Assembly (NCBI GenBank): GCA_016801845.1
Contig: CM028906.1
Span: 6,235,001 to 6,299,000, forward strand
Length of the DNA stretch: 64,000 bases
Origin: Polydactylus sextarius
Lineage: Eukaryota > Chordata > Actinopteri > Polynemidae
Reading direction: 5' to 3'
Numbering within the stretch: the stretch's first letter is position 1; each line of letters begins with the position of its first letter. Positions 50,801 to 61,900 of the stretch are shown one piece after another. Below the pieces are notes generated by a model. The model saw nothing but the letters and a program-made list of their open reading frames with translations. It was not told where the DNA came from and did not search any database. The translations under genes were made by a program, and so were the position numbers.

Positions 50801-53800
50801 AAAGGTGATTTACTTTCCCTACAGTGATAAAAGCAATAAAATAAAAGCTCTGGCCAAAACTGACCTGCAGTTTTCCTGCCATCACTGCAAATGTCTCTTT
50901 CAACTGTGTGATTTGCTAATATAGCTGCGCTGATGCAGGCCGGGACTAGTGAGAGCAGTTAGACTTACAAGGATCTGGCCACTTGTTTGAGATTGTCGAC
51001 ACTGCTGGGATTAAGGATGGCGCAGCTCTGAAACAGCTCCAGGGACTGCTGGATCTTGCCCTCGAGACGCAAGATTAGTGCTGCAATAAGAAATAAAAAA
51101 GTGTAAAAAGAAAGAATCTTCATCTACATGAGGAAGTTTAAAAAAACATTAGGAATCAAAGGCACAGCATGGGATCCAAAGAGCAGATTTTTGGGGGAAG
51201 TAAATCATGTACTGGAGAAGTTGGGCGCCGACTACCACAGGCTTTATTTGATGTAGCTGTTAATTAACATCACACATGTTTCATGTATGAGAGAAAGGGG
51301 TTAATATGAAAACGACTGCTCACCTTGGACATATATGGCATATTCACACATTCCATTAGTCTCCTGCAGTTGTTCTTTGATGATCACCTGCGTGGACACA
51401 GAGAGGGAGATTTATAAGGTTTATAAAACTAAGCAAATCTTATTCCAGCACGCCACATTTAAGGTTGTGCTGACAAACCCCAGACTCAATCAAGACTTCA
51501 CAGAAGTCAGAGTATTACACCTTGTTCTTTATATCTGCATCTTAGCACACTGAAAGTATATCTCATCATCATCTTCCATAAATTAGATCTTGCAAGACAA
51601 AGTGAGAAGGAGTATTGCAGTAATATATCTTATGAGTACAGGAATCTATTCAGAAACTTTATGAAGTACCTACTGGTTCCATGTGGGATTAAACAGGTCA
51701 ATGCAGTGAATTAGCCCACAATAGAGTAAATTGTTCAACAGAACACGGTACATTGTCTTCATTATGTTGAAAAGGTCAATCAGATCAACAGTGAACATAG
51801 ACAGAGGTCGATAGCAGACGAAATCAACAGGAGAATGGAGAATGAAGGTGATTTACCTTACAGGTATCATAGTCTTTACGGATATAGTGCTGGTGAATTA
51901 GCCAGTTTCTCCTCTCCACAATGGGAAGCTCTGGAGCTGAGTGAAAGAACATAATAAGATAAGAAGACTATAATTTAAAAAATCTGGGACACTTTAAAAC
52001 CCAATACCCTTCGCTGTTCAGATGATGTCTTATTTAGTTGAGAACTGAATGATTAATCTTGAAAGTGCCCTCCTTTTGCCATCATTAGTAAGTGTCTGAT
52101 CTGACAGTTGACACGGATGTAACACTTAAACATATATCCACAGGCTGAATCAAAGTCAATTCACCAGAAAAATCTTAGCTTGTTAGCAAGTTTTGGTTTA
52201 GAAGCCAAGGGCACAGACTATTAAGGGTTACATTTATTAGACTATATTTAATTTATACCGTATTTTTCTAAAACTTGACAGCTAAATAAATAATCCAGAA
52301 AGCCTCCTCCTGCTGCAGTCACTTGCAGGTCTTTGATCTGAAAGTTAACACAGATGTTAACATTTCAACCTAAAACCCTGGGATAACTATAATCAGTTCA
52401 CCAGCTATGCTATAAATGTCACCTTGTAAGCAAGTTTTTCCTTACAAACACTGATCCCCCCCGTCCTTCTTTTAATGTCTGGGCAGGTTGAAGATATTCT
52501 TCCCGTTGCCAGGGCAACAATGTCTCTCACAAGCCAGGTGCTTGTGACAGTACAGAGAGGATGCAGAGACAGACTGCTGAATGAGGGAGGGATGTAGGAA
52601 TGAGAAGCAGGATGTAAAGCCAGTTTTAGAAGGGTTAGGTAACCTCAAGAACCAAACCACAATGCTCCACGTCTTCATCCCAGCGGAATACAACATTTCA
52701 TTTCACAAGGAAGCAAACATAATTCCAATTCAAGTGAGTTTGACTCTGGTAATCCTGTTATCTTGCACCTACTCCCTTCCTTCGAGGCTAAAAATAGGAT
52801 TCGGTACAATGTGAAATGAAGTGTTAGGCCTTGAGTCTGCCACTGAATTGGGGGGGGTATCATTAATGAAGTGCCTGTACAAAAATACAGTGTGAATTAC
52901 TCTAAAACTCCTGTCTGTTTTTTTTTTTTATCTGTCAGTGCTTCAAGCAGTGCTCTGTTGGTTTGCTACAAGAGCTGGAGCCTCTTCCAACAGCTTCACA
53001 GAAATCCTCTCCATCGCTGAGTGCGACGCTGCACGGCCTTCATACGTTTGTCTCGTCAAGATTCGAAACAGCCCTATTTGTAGAGACCTAATCCGCTTTC
53101 TTCCTGTTGAGACAGCAGTAATATTCTTGTCTCTGAGTTTCAGATGTAGCCCTGTGGTGTTACAGTGTCCACATTACACAAAGAAGGGCAGACTTAGAGG
53201 GGGAGAGATGGGATACATGTGTGGCATGTATTCCTGCAGCTACAGTTTGAAAGAAGTGCAGAAACGAGAGCACGGAGAAGAGCGCAGCATGAGGTCCCCT
53301 AAATATAGTCCTGTTAAAAACTTCATCCCAAACATGGAGGAATTTTCTCATTGTTATATTTGATCTGGCTAATGCTAAGACAGATTTGCCTTCCATGTGC
53401 TTCACCCATCTGTTAAAAGGGGATAAGAGCAGAGAAGAGGCATGCTGAGATCAAAAGACACACGCAGAGAATTTAATAAAAAAATACGATTAAAATTATT
53501 TTGGAAATTTTACAACAAGAAACTTCAAACACCCTTGGTCTTGCCAAGTTATCTAGTGTCATATTCACCCGCCAACATTTCCCCAGGAGTTTGACAGAAA
53601 CAAGTGTAAAGTTCTTGAAAAAAGACGAAATACGTCGGATCACAACACTGGTGTCAAGAAATTGACACTATGTCTCTAAAAGTGAAACATGTTGTAGTGA
53701 AAACAGGTGAAATGATGCCGGTTGTGTTACTCTGGTTAGCACGCTCAAATTTGTGCCACACCTTCTGGCTGTTTACTGCTAAATATGTAGTAATATATAA

Positions 53801-56520
53801 TCCTAATTATATTTCATGATGGTAATTACAGAATGAGAATGAACTCAGTATCTTATGAAGACAATTAAAATGTTTCTTTTTATTTGTTTCTTGCTCATAT
53901 TTAGACCAAATTTCATCAAACCAAACATAATATGAATTCGAAATGTTCCACAAACACCAAACCAGTTATTTCATAGAGTAAATGTTATACACCAATTACT
54001 TCTATAGATTTCTACCATATGCACAAGGCATACAACTTTATATTCATTTTTCAGTACTTGATTGACTCTACTAGAGTCGAGCAGAATTGAAGGTTTTGGT
54101 GGCTGTTTTTGCTGTAGTTATGGAGATTTTTGTGTTTTAATGCTTCACTTATACAGGCCTGTTCATTTTCATTACATTAAATAAAAGATACTTTTTTTTT
54201 TTAAATTACTTTGTTTTTTTTTTGCAGCTCACCTGCATTAACATACTCTGTACTTGTATTTGATTTGAGCAGTGAAGGCTTGCATGTCATGTGAAATATC
54301 ACAGCATGGACACACATGACCATACAAAAAATAATAATAGCTCGTAGTTAATTGCTCAGAGAGGACTTGCATTTTCAACAGTGTTAATTATAATCTGATA
54401 ACATTATGAAACAAATTAAAAACAAACAAACAAAAAAGGTTAATCCATGAGCAACAGCGTCACCTGGCTAATTGGGCATTAGCCCATAATTATGATGACA
54501 AAATATCCACAGTGAACAAAAACATTAGCCACATGGGGAGGGAAGTATCTGGAACATGGCTCAGCTGGATGCTACACAGTGTGTTTCCTTTAGAGACAGT
54601 TAAAGAAGGGTAAGGGTGACCTCTACAGGACGCTTAGTTTACAGTCACTACTAGTATCCTTCACCAGTTACAGACAGTTGCCAGAAATCACAAAATAATG
54701 GATGTGATGAAGGGAAATCTGTTATTCATAAGATGAGTGACAATTGTCAACTCTTGCTATACCTTTAGGCGCCCGGCGTTTCTTGGCTTCGGAAGAAACT
54801 GGGAGCTGAAAATAAATCAAATACAGGACAAACACATAAATAAGTAACAGTAATATCTACATTATTTAGAAAAATACACTGGGCATCATCTGTCAGTGTT
54901 TACCTATGAAGAGTACCCCATGAGAAGCCCCACCAAAATATATTTGCCCCACCCAAAAAGTCTTTCTTGTTGTCCTCCAGATAAGAGGCTGAGTGGAAAT
55001 ACAGATCAAAGTTCAGACTGACTGTACTGGATCGATATGTTCAAATACCATTGCACAGAAGAGACAAACTTGACTTTCTAAACTACATATCATGGGTTTA
55101 TTTATGTACTGTCATTGTATGTGTCCTGTGTGTTCAGAAACTGCAAATGCAGATGAGTTTAAAGCTATATATGAGACATTTCATATTAATTGTATATTGA
55201 CCATTCTGAGCAAACAGTTAACTGCTCTGAACTGACTTACTGCCCATGTTTGAGCTTCTTACATACACAAGAACCACTAACATGCTACTGGGGTGAGCTT
55301 ATAACACCTATGACTAAAGGCCTCTCTAATAGTGTGTGGATTTCATTTTAACATCTGTGAGACTGTTGTAAGCACATAGACTTAAACCAAATTCCCAGTC
55401 TTTTTGATACGTCTGTACTATCAAATGTCTGCCGGAATGACAGCCACAACAAAACACGTGAAACTTTAAAAATGAGAGAAACTGAATTTTCTCATTTATG
55501 TAAGAGACAACATGAGAGACAAGCTCTGTGATTAACTTGGATTAATTTTATCTTTGTAACAAAGACATGCTTGTTCTCAAGGTCATGACTGGGAAACATC
55601 TGATTTTATTTAATGAAAGGACAAACACAAAGCCATTGCATCTACCACAAACTGTCTTTAACAACTTGTTCATATTGCAAATTGTTGCTGTCCCATGACA
55701 TCCACGTCTTTGAATGACATAAAAAACAGCCCTATTTCCACATGTTCAGTACCATGGCTTTAACATTGTTTACTTCTCTTAGTATGAACCCATAAATGAA
55801 CAATTAATCCTTGAATTTATCAGAAATAAATAAATAAAAGTGACAAATAACTGTAGCTGAAAAATACAAGTGTTGTAAATACTGAAGGGCAAATACACCA
55901 ACACCTTAATTAGTTTGCATTACTCTGGTTCTGTGACTCACAACAGGAGTGAACACAACCCACTGTTTTACTTTACATTTGTCCATGTTTGACTCACTTG
56001 TGGATATTTTTATTGCAGACACTGATGTTTTATCGGACAAAAGTATTAATATTTCTTTCATTTGGACATAACACAACTGGGATTGATGATGAGAACTAGA
56101 TTACTGCTACCAGAGCTAGACTGTCAGCATATAACGTCACCTGCAATATAACACAAGGGCTAATGATGAGCATAACCGCATATCTGTGGTGTGAAGTCAC
56201 CTTTATGTAGCTGTACCGGATAGCTCATAGGTTTTATTTTGCCCTTGGATGAGTGGGATTAGAGACGTGCACAAGTTACCGTTAGCTGTAGCTTAATGAA
56301 CTTAGCTACGACTTAAGAGTCGGTTAGCCAGGCAGCTAGCTAACGTTCAAATAACAAGCGTTGTACGAAGGTTGCACTCAAACCTGGCGTTACGTTTGCT
56401 CACTTAAGTGTAACACTATGACTTCCTCCAGCTGCATGTTTACATGTTTATTTGGTCACGCGAATAATAAACTAGCTTTGGTTTGGCACTCACCGCCGTG
56501 GATGCGTCTAGGTCCGCCAT
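44706..56520 (-). CDS. bbs4: BBS4, BBSome TPR subunit (complete, 16 coding exons, 532 aa)
   Basis: BBS4 is a TPR subunit of the BBSome, the coat-like complex that carries membrane proteins into and out of cilia; it also links to pericentriolar satellites. Coding exons on the minus strand in gene order: 56494-56520, 54763-54805, 51857-51936, 51324-51387, 50969-51080, 50620-50692, 50158-50211, 49938-50065, 48964-49018, 48765-48833, 48407-48559, 46953-47124, 46624-46693, 46374-46518, 46093-46297, 44706-44854. All junctions keep frame and have GT/AG introns, giving 532 residues (human about 519). Recognisable family segments include NWLIHQHYIRKDYDTCK (residues 35-50), [38 protein letters not shown] and TNQALGQAMSSAASY. 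TPR helices run from about residue 65 to 410. The tail after about 440 is low-complexity and ends in a Pro-rich then Lys-rich stretch (KTSKRKTKVEE). The start MADLDASTA follows an X-box-like promoter site. No frameshift or premature stop was seen, so the gene looks intact. Confidence 0.97.
46093..46297 (-). CDS. bbs4: BBS4 coding exon 15
   Basis: Residues 416-483 plus one base: MAQKMGAALQVAESLVWTKP, then an Ala/Lys/Pro-rich linker, then GTNQALGQAMSSAASY, a motif shared with mammalian BBS4. Donor GTACAG. Confidence 0.96.
46374..46518 (-). CDS. bbs4: BBS4 coding exon 14
   Basis: Residues 367-415, SNPLVNLNFAIFLYNHGDKK through QYQEMERKVNVLRD to DPE. These are the last TPR helices. Intron 14 downstream is only 76 bases. 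Confidence 0.96.
46624..46693 (-). CDS. bbs4: BBS4 coding exon 13
   Basis: Residues 344-366 with VALTNLEDVENATRAYEQAV. The acceptor is ATAATAG, which has a poor pyrimidine tract, but the frame and homology are clear. Confidence 0.94.
46953..47124 (-). CDS. bbs4: BBS4 coding exon 12
   Basis: Residues 287-343 plus one base, including AISCLKRAHYLSPFDWKVLY and [20 protein letters not shown]. Acceptor CCACAG, donor GTACTG. Confidence 0.96.
47488..48272. mobile_element. hAT-type non-autonomous element in BBS4 intron 11
   Basis: The left end AGGGCTGTAATC and right end GATTATAGCCCT are inverted repeats (11 of 12), and TTGGTCGACTG / CGACCAGTTGACA motifs recur just inside both ends. Flanks GACTGTCG (47480-47487) and GACTGTTG (48273-48280) are an 8-bp duplication with one mismatch. 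The centre (47915-48160) is GC-richer, begins AGGGGCGGACAGGGAA and may be a second element nested inside. Confidence 0.75.
48407..48559 (-). CDS. bbs4: BBS4 coding exon 11
   Basis: Fifty-one codons (residues 236-286) with MMQTHGDFDVAMNKYRVAAC and [20 protein letters not shown], nearly identical to the vertebrate family. This is the single most diagnostic exon. Donor GTGAGT. Confidence 0.98.
48765..48833 (-). CDS. bbs4: BBS4 coding exon 10
   Basis: Twenty-three codons (residues 213-235), LGKYQKAFEHLGNALTFDPN then NYK. A TPR helix pair in phase 0 at both ends. Confidence 0.95.
48964..49018 (-). CDS. bbs4: BBS4 coding exon 9
   Basis: Residues 194-212: EYSPENTELLTTLGLLFLQ. The first base completes the Glu codon left by exon 8. 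Donor GTAGGT. Confidence 0.95.
49938..50065 (-). CDS. bbs4: BBS4 coding exon 8
   Basis: Residues 152-193 plus two bases. It carries AEEHLNIALQINKHDKTFMM and LAGETDKAIEVYKRAV, the middle TPRs of the solenoid. Donor GTAAGT. Confidence 0.95.
50158..50211 (-). CDS. bbs4: BBS4 coding exon 7
   Basis: Eighteen codons, EISHNLGVCYFFIKDFKN (residues 134-151). The family has EISHNLGVCY followed by a more variable helix. Both ends are phase 0, so the exon is skippable without a frameshift. Confidence 0.94.
50620..50692 (-). CDS. bbs4: BBS4 coding exon 6
   Basis: Completes the split Leu codon, then [20 protein letters not shown] EKDW (to residue 133). This is one TPR unit and ends in phase 0 at GTAAGG. 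Confidence 0.95.
50969..51080 (-). CDS. bbs4: BBS4 coding exon 5
   Basis: Residues 72-108, containing LRLEGKIQQSLELFQSCAIL and SVDNLKQVARS, a complete TPR helix pair. Acceptor TTGCAG, donor GTAAGT, ends in phase 2. Confidence 0.95.
51324..51387 (-). CDS. bbs4: BBS4 coding exon 4
   Basis: Residues 51-71 plus one base: VIIKEQLQETNGMCEYAIYV, closely matching the family's KEQLQET-GLCEYAIYVQ segment. Donor GTGAGC. Confidence 0.95.
51857..51936 (-). CDS. bbs4: BBS4 coding exon 3
   Basis: Residues 24-50, from APELPIVERRNWLIH through HYIRKDYDTCK. This is the conserved N-terminal entry to the TPR solenoid. Donor GTAAAT, phase 0 at the end. Intron 2 upstream (51937-54762) is the longest in the gene. 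Confidence 0.95.
54763..54805 (-). CDS. bbs4: BBS4 coding exon 2
   Basis: Encodes LPVSSEAKKRRAPK (residues 10-23) plus one base. It resembles the basic N-terminal segment of BBS4 (PVSTES...KKAPE in the human protein). The acceptor is TTTCAG and the donor GTATAG is weak, so this is the least certain junction. Confidence 0.85.
56494..56520 (-). CDS. bbs4: BBS4 coding exon 1 (start codon)
   Basis: Encodes MADLDASTA, residues 1-9, and ends at a GTGAGT donor in phase 0. The ATG occupies 56518-56520. Intron 1 (54806-56493) has no recognisable feature except a GC-richer stretch next to the exon. Confidence 0.9.
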
Positions 56521-56640
56521 CTTGAGGTGGTCAACACTAGAAACTGTTACCATGGATACATCTCTGGAATGCGGAGGTTCAGCTGACAGTCGGTACCCGG
56601 TGATCATTACACTGAGGTAGTATCTGTATAATTTATTTTT
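56521..56640 (-). promoter_or_regulatory. bbs4: BBS4 proximal promoter / 5' UTR
   Basis: The 120 bases upstream of the BBS4 ATG hold the X-box-like palindrome described separately and several CpG sites. No TATA box is seen. The transcription start is not determinable from sequence, but an X-box this close to the ATG implies a short 5' UTR or a site inside it. Confidence 0.5.
56546..56559 (-). promoter_or_regulatory. X-box-like RFX binding site
   Basis: Read on the minus strand the site is GTATCC-AT-GGTAAC: two six-base half-sites separated by two bases. One half, GGTAAC, matches the RFX consensus fully; the other is degenerate. RFX factors drive many cilium genes, including BBS genes, through such sites near the start. 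The site sits 26-39 bases upstream of the BBS4 ATG. Confidence 0.65.
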
Positions 56641-58804
56641 AATAATAATGACATTAATAACATTCTTATATTAATATTAAACCTAACATTAAAAGTCTAT
56701 AGAAAGTGAAAAGACAAAGTTTTACAAGACAGAAAGTGTACTAATAATTTCACGGAGTGAACACTCGAGCTACAGGTTGAGCCGTTTTGAGTTGAGTTTG
56801 TTTTGGTTTTTGCGTCCATTTTGTTTTAATTCATTTGTTAATTAATTACGCCGAATTGTCTATTAGCAGTTCCCATTTCCGTCTGTACACCTGGCCGTAC
56901 TGAGTAATATCAATAAATAATGAGAGCACTGTAGAAGAGCTTAAAACGTGATCATTCTCAGGGAGGTTCTGGAATTAGAAGGCGTGTTATTATCAAGAAT
57001 TGGCAGTTCCTGTTTTCACGTGCACCACTAAACGTGCTGACAACTGTCACACTGTCATGTGACAATTTTCGGTAAATTCTGGAGTTAAGATGAAATTTCC
57101 GACTGTTTAATTGCATTGTCATAACATATCCAAATTAATAGAATTATGATTCATCCCCAAACCCATAGGTTATTTTTTATATCTTGCGTATGCTGTAGCA
57201 AAAAGTCTGCACACAAAAGAAAAATAGTCAAATCACAATATCATGCCTGCTGTCTAATAAACAAACCTGAGGAAAATTATATCAGTTTGTTTCTTAGCTC
57301 CTACTGGCATTACACTACTTATGAGGCAGCTGCACAGTCAAAGAGATTTGAATAATGAAAAAGTGAAATCACTTGAGTCATGAGCTTACTTTTATATGTA
57401 ATTCATATTGTTTACTTAGCAGGCTAAATGCTAATTCTGTCTTTAACACAATCCAAATGTTCAAAAGAGAAAAAAATCTTTTTTTATTGAATATTAATTC
57501 TGAGAAGCAATTTCCAACAAATACCCCTCCAGTATTTTTTAAATAAGTCACCAATATATACAACACACCTTAATACACAATCTGATCAACAAAGGGAAAC
57601 TTCACCATGAAACAGTCTTTTCTACAAAGAAAAATCTGACAAAACACTAATAACCTTGTTTAGGTCTTGTGCTTTAAGCCCCACACAAAAATAGGTGGGT
57701 TACATCCACATAAGGGTTCTGACGTTAAACCTAAACAAAAGGTAATTCAGTGTTACAGTAACAAAATAACAAAATATATTTGTCTACTCAGTAACACATG
57801 ACTTCTGTCTGCAGTATAATCACTATATGGAGAATCAACAGATAAATATTATGTTCTTTCTGCTCATTAATGTGCTTTGTTTTAGTACATACATCTACAT
57901 TCTATGCTATGTCAGTAACATTACAGTGATAAACCAGTACCCCTGCATTTTAATTGAAATCACAGCAAGACTCCATAATATGACAGAAAAGGTAATGGTA
58001 TTTCTAACAACTTTAAAATGTCACAACAGTTAAACCACTTCTTCTGTCCTTTTTTTTTTGGTCTCACTTCAGCTAAAAATCAATAAGCTGATCAAAACAG
58101 CATAGAGAGAGAGAGAGAGAGAGAGAGAGAAAACCTTCATCCCATCACCTTCATTAACCATCAGCTTATGCAGTACAACATTATACACATGAAAAGATAA
58201 AAAATTTAGCAAAAAATGATGTCTCATCAGTAGTCTAAGATGTAACAGGATACATAACAGGATGTATCAGAGTTCAGTAGAATAGAGTATGGTTGCTTTG
58301 TTGAAGCTCTATATGTTAATGTAATGACAATCATATTTATATATACATTATATTAAACTATCATTCACTGATGGTAAAACATTCTCATGTCAAGTATATT
58401 TTTATGCACTCCCAGTACTACCAACAGTGTTTATGTTTGAGAGACTTTTCTACATGACTGGTGAGAAAAAATCCTAATACTTTTCACCAGCGTCTTCAAT
58501 AGTGAAAGGATTAGAGTTAATGGAGATACTCTTGTGTATACAGCTGTAGTCTTCAATGTTAAATGCATTCCAGGGGTTTTGTAGTGGTGAGGTGCTGCAA
58601 ATTTAATTTCTGTCATATCAAGTCATACATAATTTTATTCAACTTCAGTTTGTGACTTCTCTTCTGCGTTATGCCACAAAGGGCATATCTGCCCTACCTT
58701 CTTCATTAATTAACCAAACCCCTACCCCATGAACTCACTGAGGAACGTTGGGACATAGCTAGCCTGGTATGTCAAGACAAAGAGACTAGCCTGAGGGAAA
58801 CAAG
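56641..58804. other. SCAMP2-BBS4 intergenic region
   Basis: Tandem spacer between the SCAMP2 stop and the BBS4 promoter; it must include the SCAMP2 3' UTR. Minus-strand AATAAA hexamers lie at 58634-58639 and near 57482, either of which could end the transcript. A (GA)n microsatellite sits at 58104-58131. No other gene is seen. Confidence 0.6.
58104..58131. repeat. (AG)n microsatellite
   Basis: About 14 AG units in the SCAMP2-BBS4 spacer. Confidence 0.95.
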
Positions 58805-58960
58805 CTAATTTCCCTGACCCCTGCCAAAGGCTCCCTGGGCAGCAGAGGAGGCAGCGCTGGTTGCAGCGCTCTGGAAAGTTCGGTTGGTCAGGACTCCCTG
58901 AGAGAATTCCTGCTGAGCCTTAGTAAAACTGGCTCCTGTCCTTCTGTACTTAGAGTGGAC
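58805..58960 (-). CDS. scamp2: SCAMP2 terminal coding exon (stop)
   Basis: Encodes the cytoplasmic tail VHSKYRRTGASFTKAQQEFS, then TNRTFQSAATSAASSAAQGA and FGRGQGN, followed by TAG at 58805-58807. This is the conserved SCAMP C-terminal pattern (YRRTGASF, QEFS, AAQGAF). Confidence 0.96.
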   Translation of the reverse strand, partial: VHSKYRRTGASFTKAQQEFSQGVLTNRTFQSAATSAASSAAQGAFGRGQGN

Positions 58961-61900
58961 CTGGGGAAACAGGGAAAGAGACAGACTGTAATGCAGTGAC
59001 CAACAGACATTAGGACATTTTCAAATTTAAATCAACCTAAGTAAAATGTAAAAGATATTGAATAAACTGGTTTCTGGTTCGAGACAGTCAAGAAGAAAAA
59101 CAAAAATGTTAGTGAAATTTGATCAACAAGGAAGCGGTGATTTGTTCCTGGTCCAGATTCAAGACTTGCTGCCCACACTTGATGTTCTCTTGGATAGACG
59201 TCTTCATCTAAATGACTGTGGGCTTAAGATTCAGAACCCTTTCATCCATTCAGCAGTTTGCTCTTTCATTGCAGCTGCTGTTTAATTTTTTTGCCACCAC
59301 CATTTCTAGTTTCTCTGTTATGTTTCTCCCTTTGATCTGCCGATTTGGGGTGAAGATAAACAACATGAAGCCACAGTGTGATTACCCATATTTATATATG
59401 TATATATATGTATGCCACATCATGCCTGACTTTCTATTTTGGGCTGGTTCTCTTGAATTATAAGGCATTGACATCTTTAATTTTACTGCAAACATGCAAT
59501 ATGTATAGTCTTGCATGTCTAGGTTGGTAGCCTTCTCTAAAACATGTGGTATGTTAATTTCAAGTGGTTTATATGTTAATTATAATCACATTATCTGTCA
59601 GTTACAAACTGTAAAACGGTTCAAGGTTTAGATTATCATACCATTTTCAGTAGGATGATAGCCAGGACAGCGTTTACAGTGAAAAATCCAGCGACCACCA
59701 TCATAACCACAGCTACAGCCAAGTTAGTGCCGATCATGGTGATTGATGCGATCCATCCGCTGTCAACAACACACACATATACAAACAGATAACCATGTGT
59801 TATTTCACATTTTCTCTGCAGTGAATGTGTGTTGAGTTTAAAGAATACATCAGTGTTTAGACATTTAAAATAGTATGAAAACTGACTTAACATCCTAACC
59901 TGCCCCAGTGACCAATGGAAAAGCAGGAAGTTTGAAAAAGTGAACGATGGAAAAGAGGAAAGTCTAAAATATCATGTGATAAAGAAAAAGAAACCCAAAG
60001 AGAGAAGTTCCACACACTTACAAAGCAGCAACCCAGACAAGTTAGGGCAGCAGGAATCTGTCAAGGAGATGCAAGAGAGGAGATACAGGGCAAGAAAAGA
60101 CACAAACACTTAACGCAGGTGTGAATGAAGAAACGTACAAACCCGTGCATTCCCACATTTTACTACAAATCTACCCATAGCAGAGAGCAGACTCATTCTT
60201 ACAGGTGGCACTAGAAATCTGTTGTTAGCGATGAACAACTTTCTCCTGCATTTACACAACAGCCTCAGACTCTCGCCCAACATGCAGATGAATATCCAGT
60301 TGAAAATGTTCCTACTGACCTGTTTCCCCACTTGGGAATCCCCACAGATTGGATAATGTACACTGCTGCTTGGAAGAAGAAGACAAAAAAGAAGAAAAAG
60401 AAGCTGAAGGAGCTGTCAGACCTAGAGAGGAGAAACAGATAACACAGTTATTAAAGTATCATAGGTTTGTTTACTGTGATACTGTTTATACTGCACTGTT
60501 AATACAGTCTAGTGAATAAAATAATAAAAACTTGCATGGAATCTTACATTGCATATTTTACTTTCATTTATTCCAGATATTCAGTTTAGTGAAGGTCAAA
60601 ATGGGCTGAACACAGAGAGGCTCATATATACTTCTTATAACTCAATAATTCATCAGCAGCATTCATCAAGTCTAGTAAAACAGTATACCTGAAAGCTTTG
60701 TAGACAGGCCTGTACCAACAGATGAAGGACACAGGGGTGAAGAGGATGAACCAGAGGATGGACAGACCAAAGTCCACACCGTACTGAGAGTCTGCGGTGA
60801 AGTAAGCCAGGCAGGCCAGCACGTTGAGGAAGAGGGTTGCGCTGTGGACTGCAGAGACACATGGGAAATAAATGAGCAGGACTCTAACAGAACCACAGAA
60901 AAGGTGGGGTGGGGGTTGAGAACTGTCTTCAGTGCGCAGGATGATTGAATGAATTGGATGAAGGCGTTTGTGGCACTGAGGTTCCAGTTGACTGTTGCAT
61001 CCTAGATTTTAAAAGTGCAACTTCTGAATCAATGCATGGATTTAATGCATTATATGCATGGGAATACATGGAGAAACCCAATTTAAAAAAAATTAAAATG
61101 TTAAAAAAGTAACTGTTGATGCAAAATAAATAAATAAATTAATTAATTAATAAAAGAAAACATTTTTACAATTCCTGTGACTTTAACACTAAATAATCTA
61201 ATAACTGTCAGGACAGTTCAATTCCCAATTATCAAATTAATCAAAATATAACAGCAAAAAATAAAAAAATAATATATTAAAAATATTTTGGGATAGTGAT
61301 TAGTGATCCTTCAGTAAACATAACAGTGGGAAGCTGCCAGTATTTTCCAGGCCTACCCTTGACATGATTTTGATGATGGTGTTGATAGATGCATCTTAAA
61401 ATACCTGATTTTACTTTTAAAAAGGAGACTGACTTGTTTACATACAAAATGACCAGATCAAAGACTCAGAGACAAGGCATTTGAATACTTCATGTAGGAG
61501 AACATACACATCCAGAGGTAGTACATTCTCTTGCAGATCCTGCGATATTCCTCAGGGATTTCCTCTTCAATGTTCTGATAGAAACAGGGCTTCACAGGGA
61601 AAAAACCAGGAAGAGGCGGCCAGTTGTTCTCTTTGGCTGACAGACACAAAGATTTCATAGTTTTTAGTTACTATAGGTGCTGTGTCAAATAGTACATGTT
61701 TCACAGGTGATTGTTTTCAATGACTTACTGCCAGGAGGTCCTCCCCCTGTGCTCCTGCTCTGTAGCTCCTGCTCCTTCCTGTCCAGCTCTGCCGCCTTCC
61801 TCTCCAGCTCCTCCTGCTGTTTGATCAGGTTTGCCTGAGCAGCAGCTGCAGTTGCCTGGAGAGAGAATGAAAGAAGAGCTGCATTCTTATCACCGTGTTC

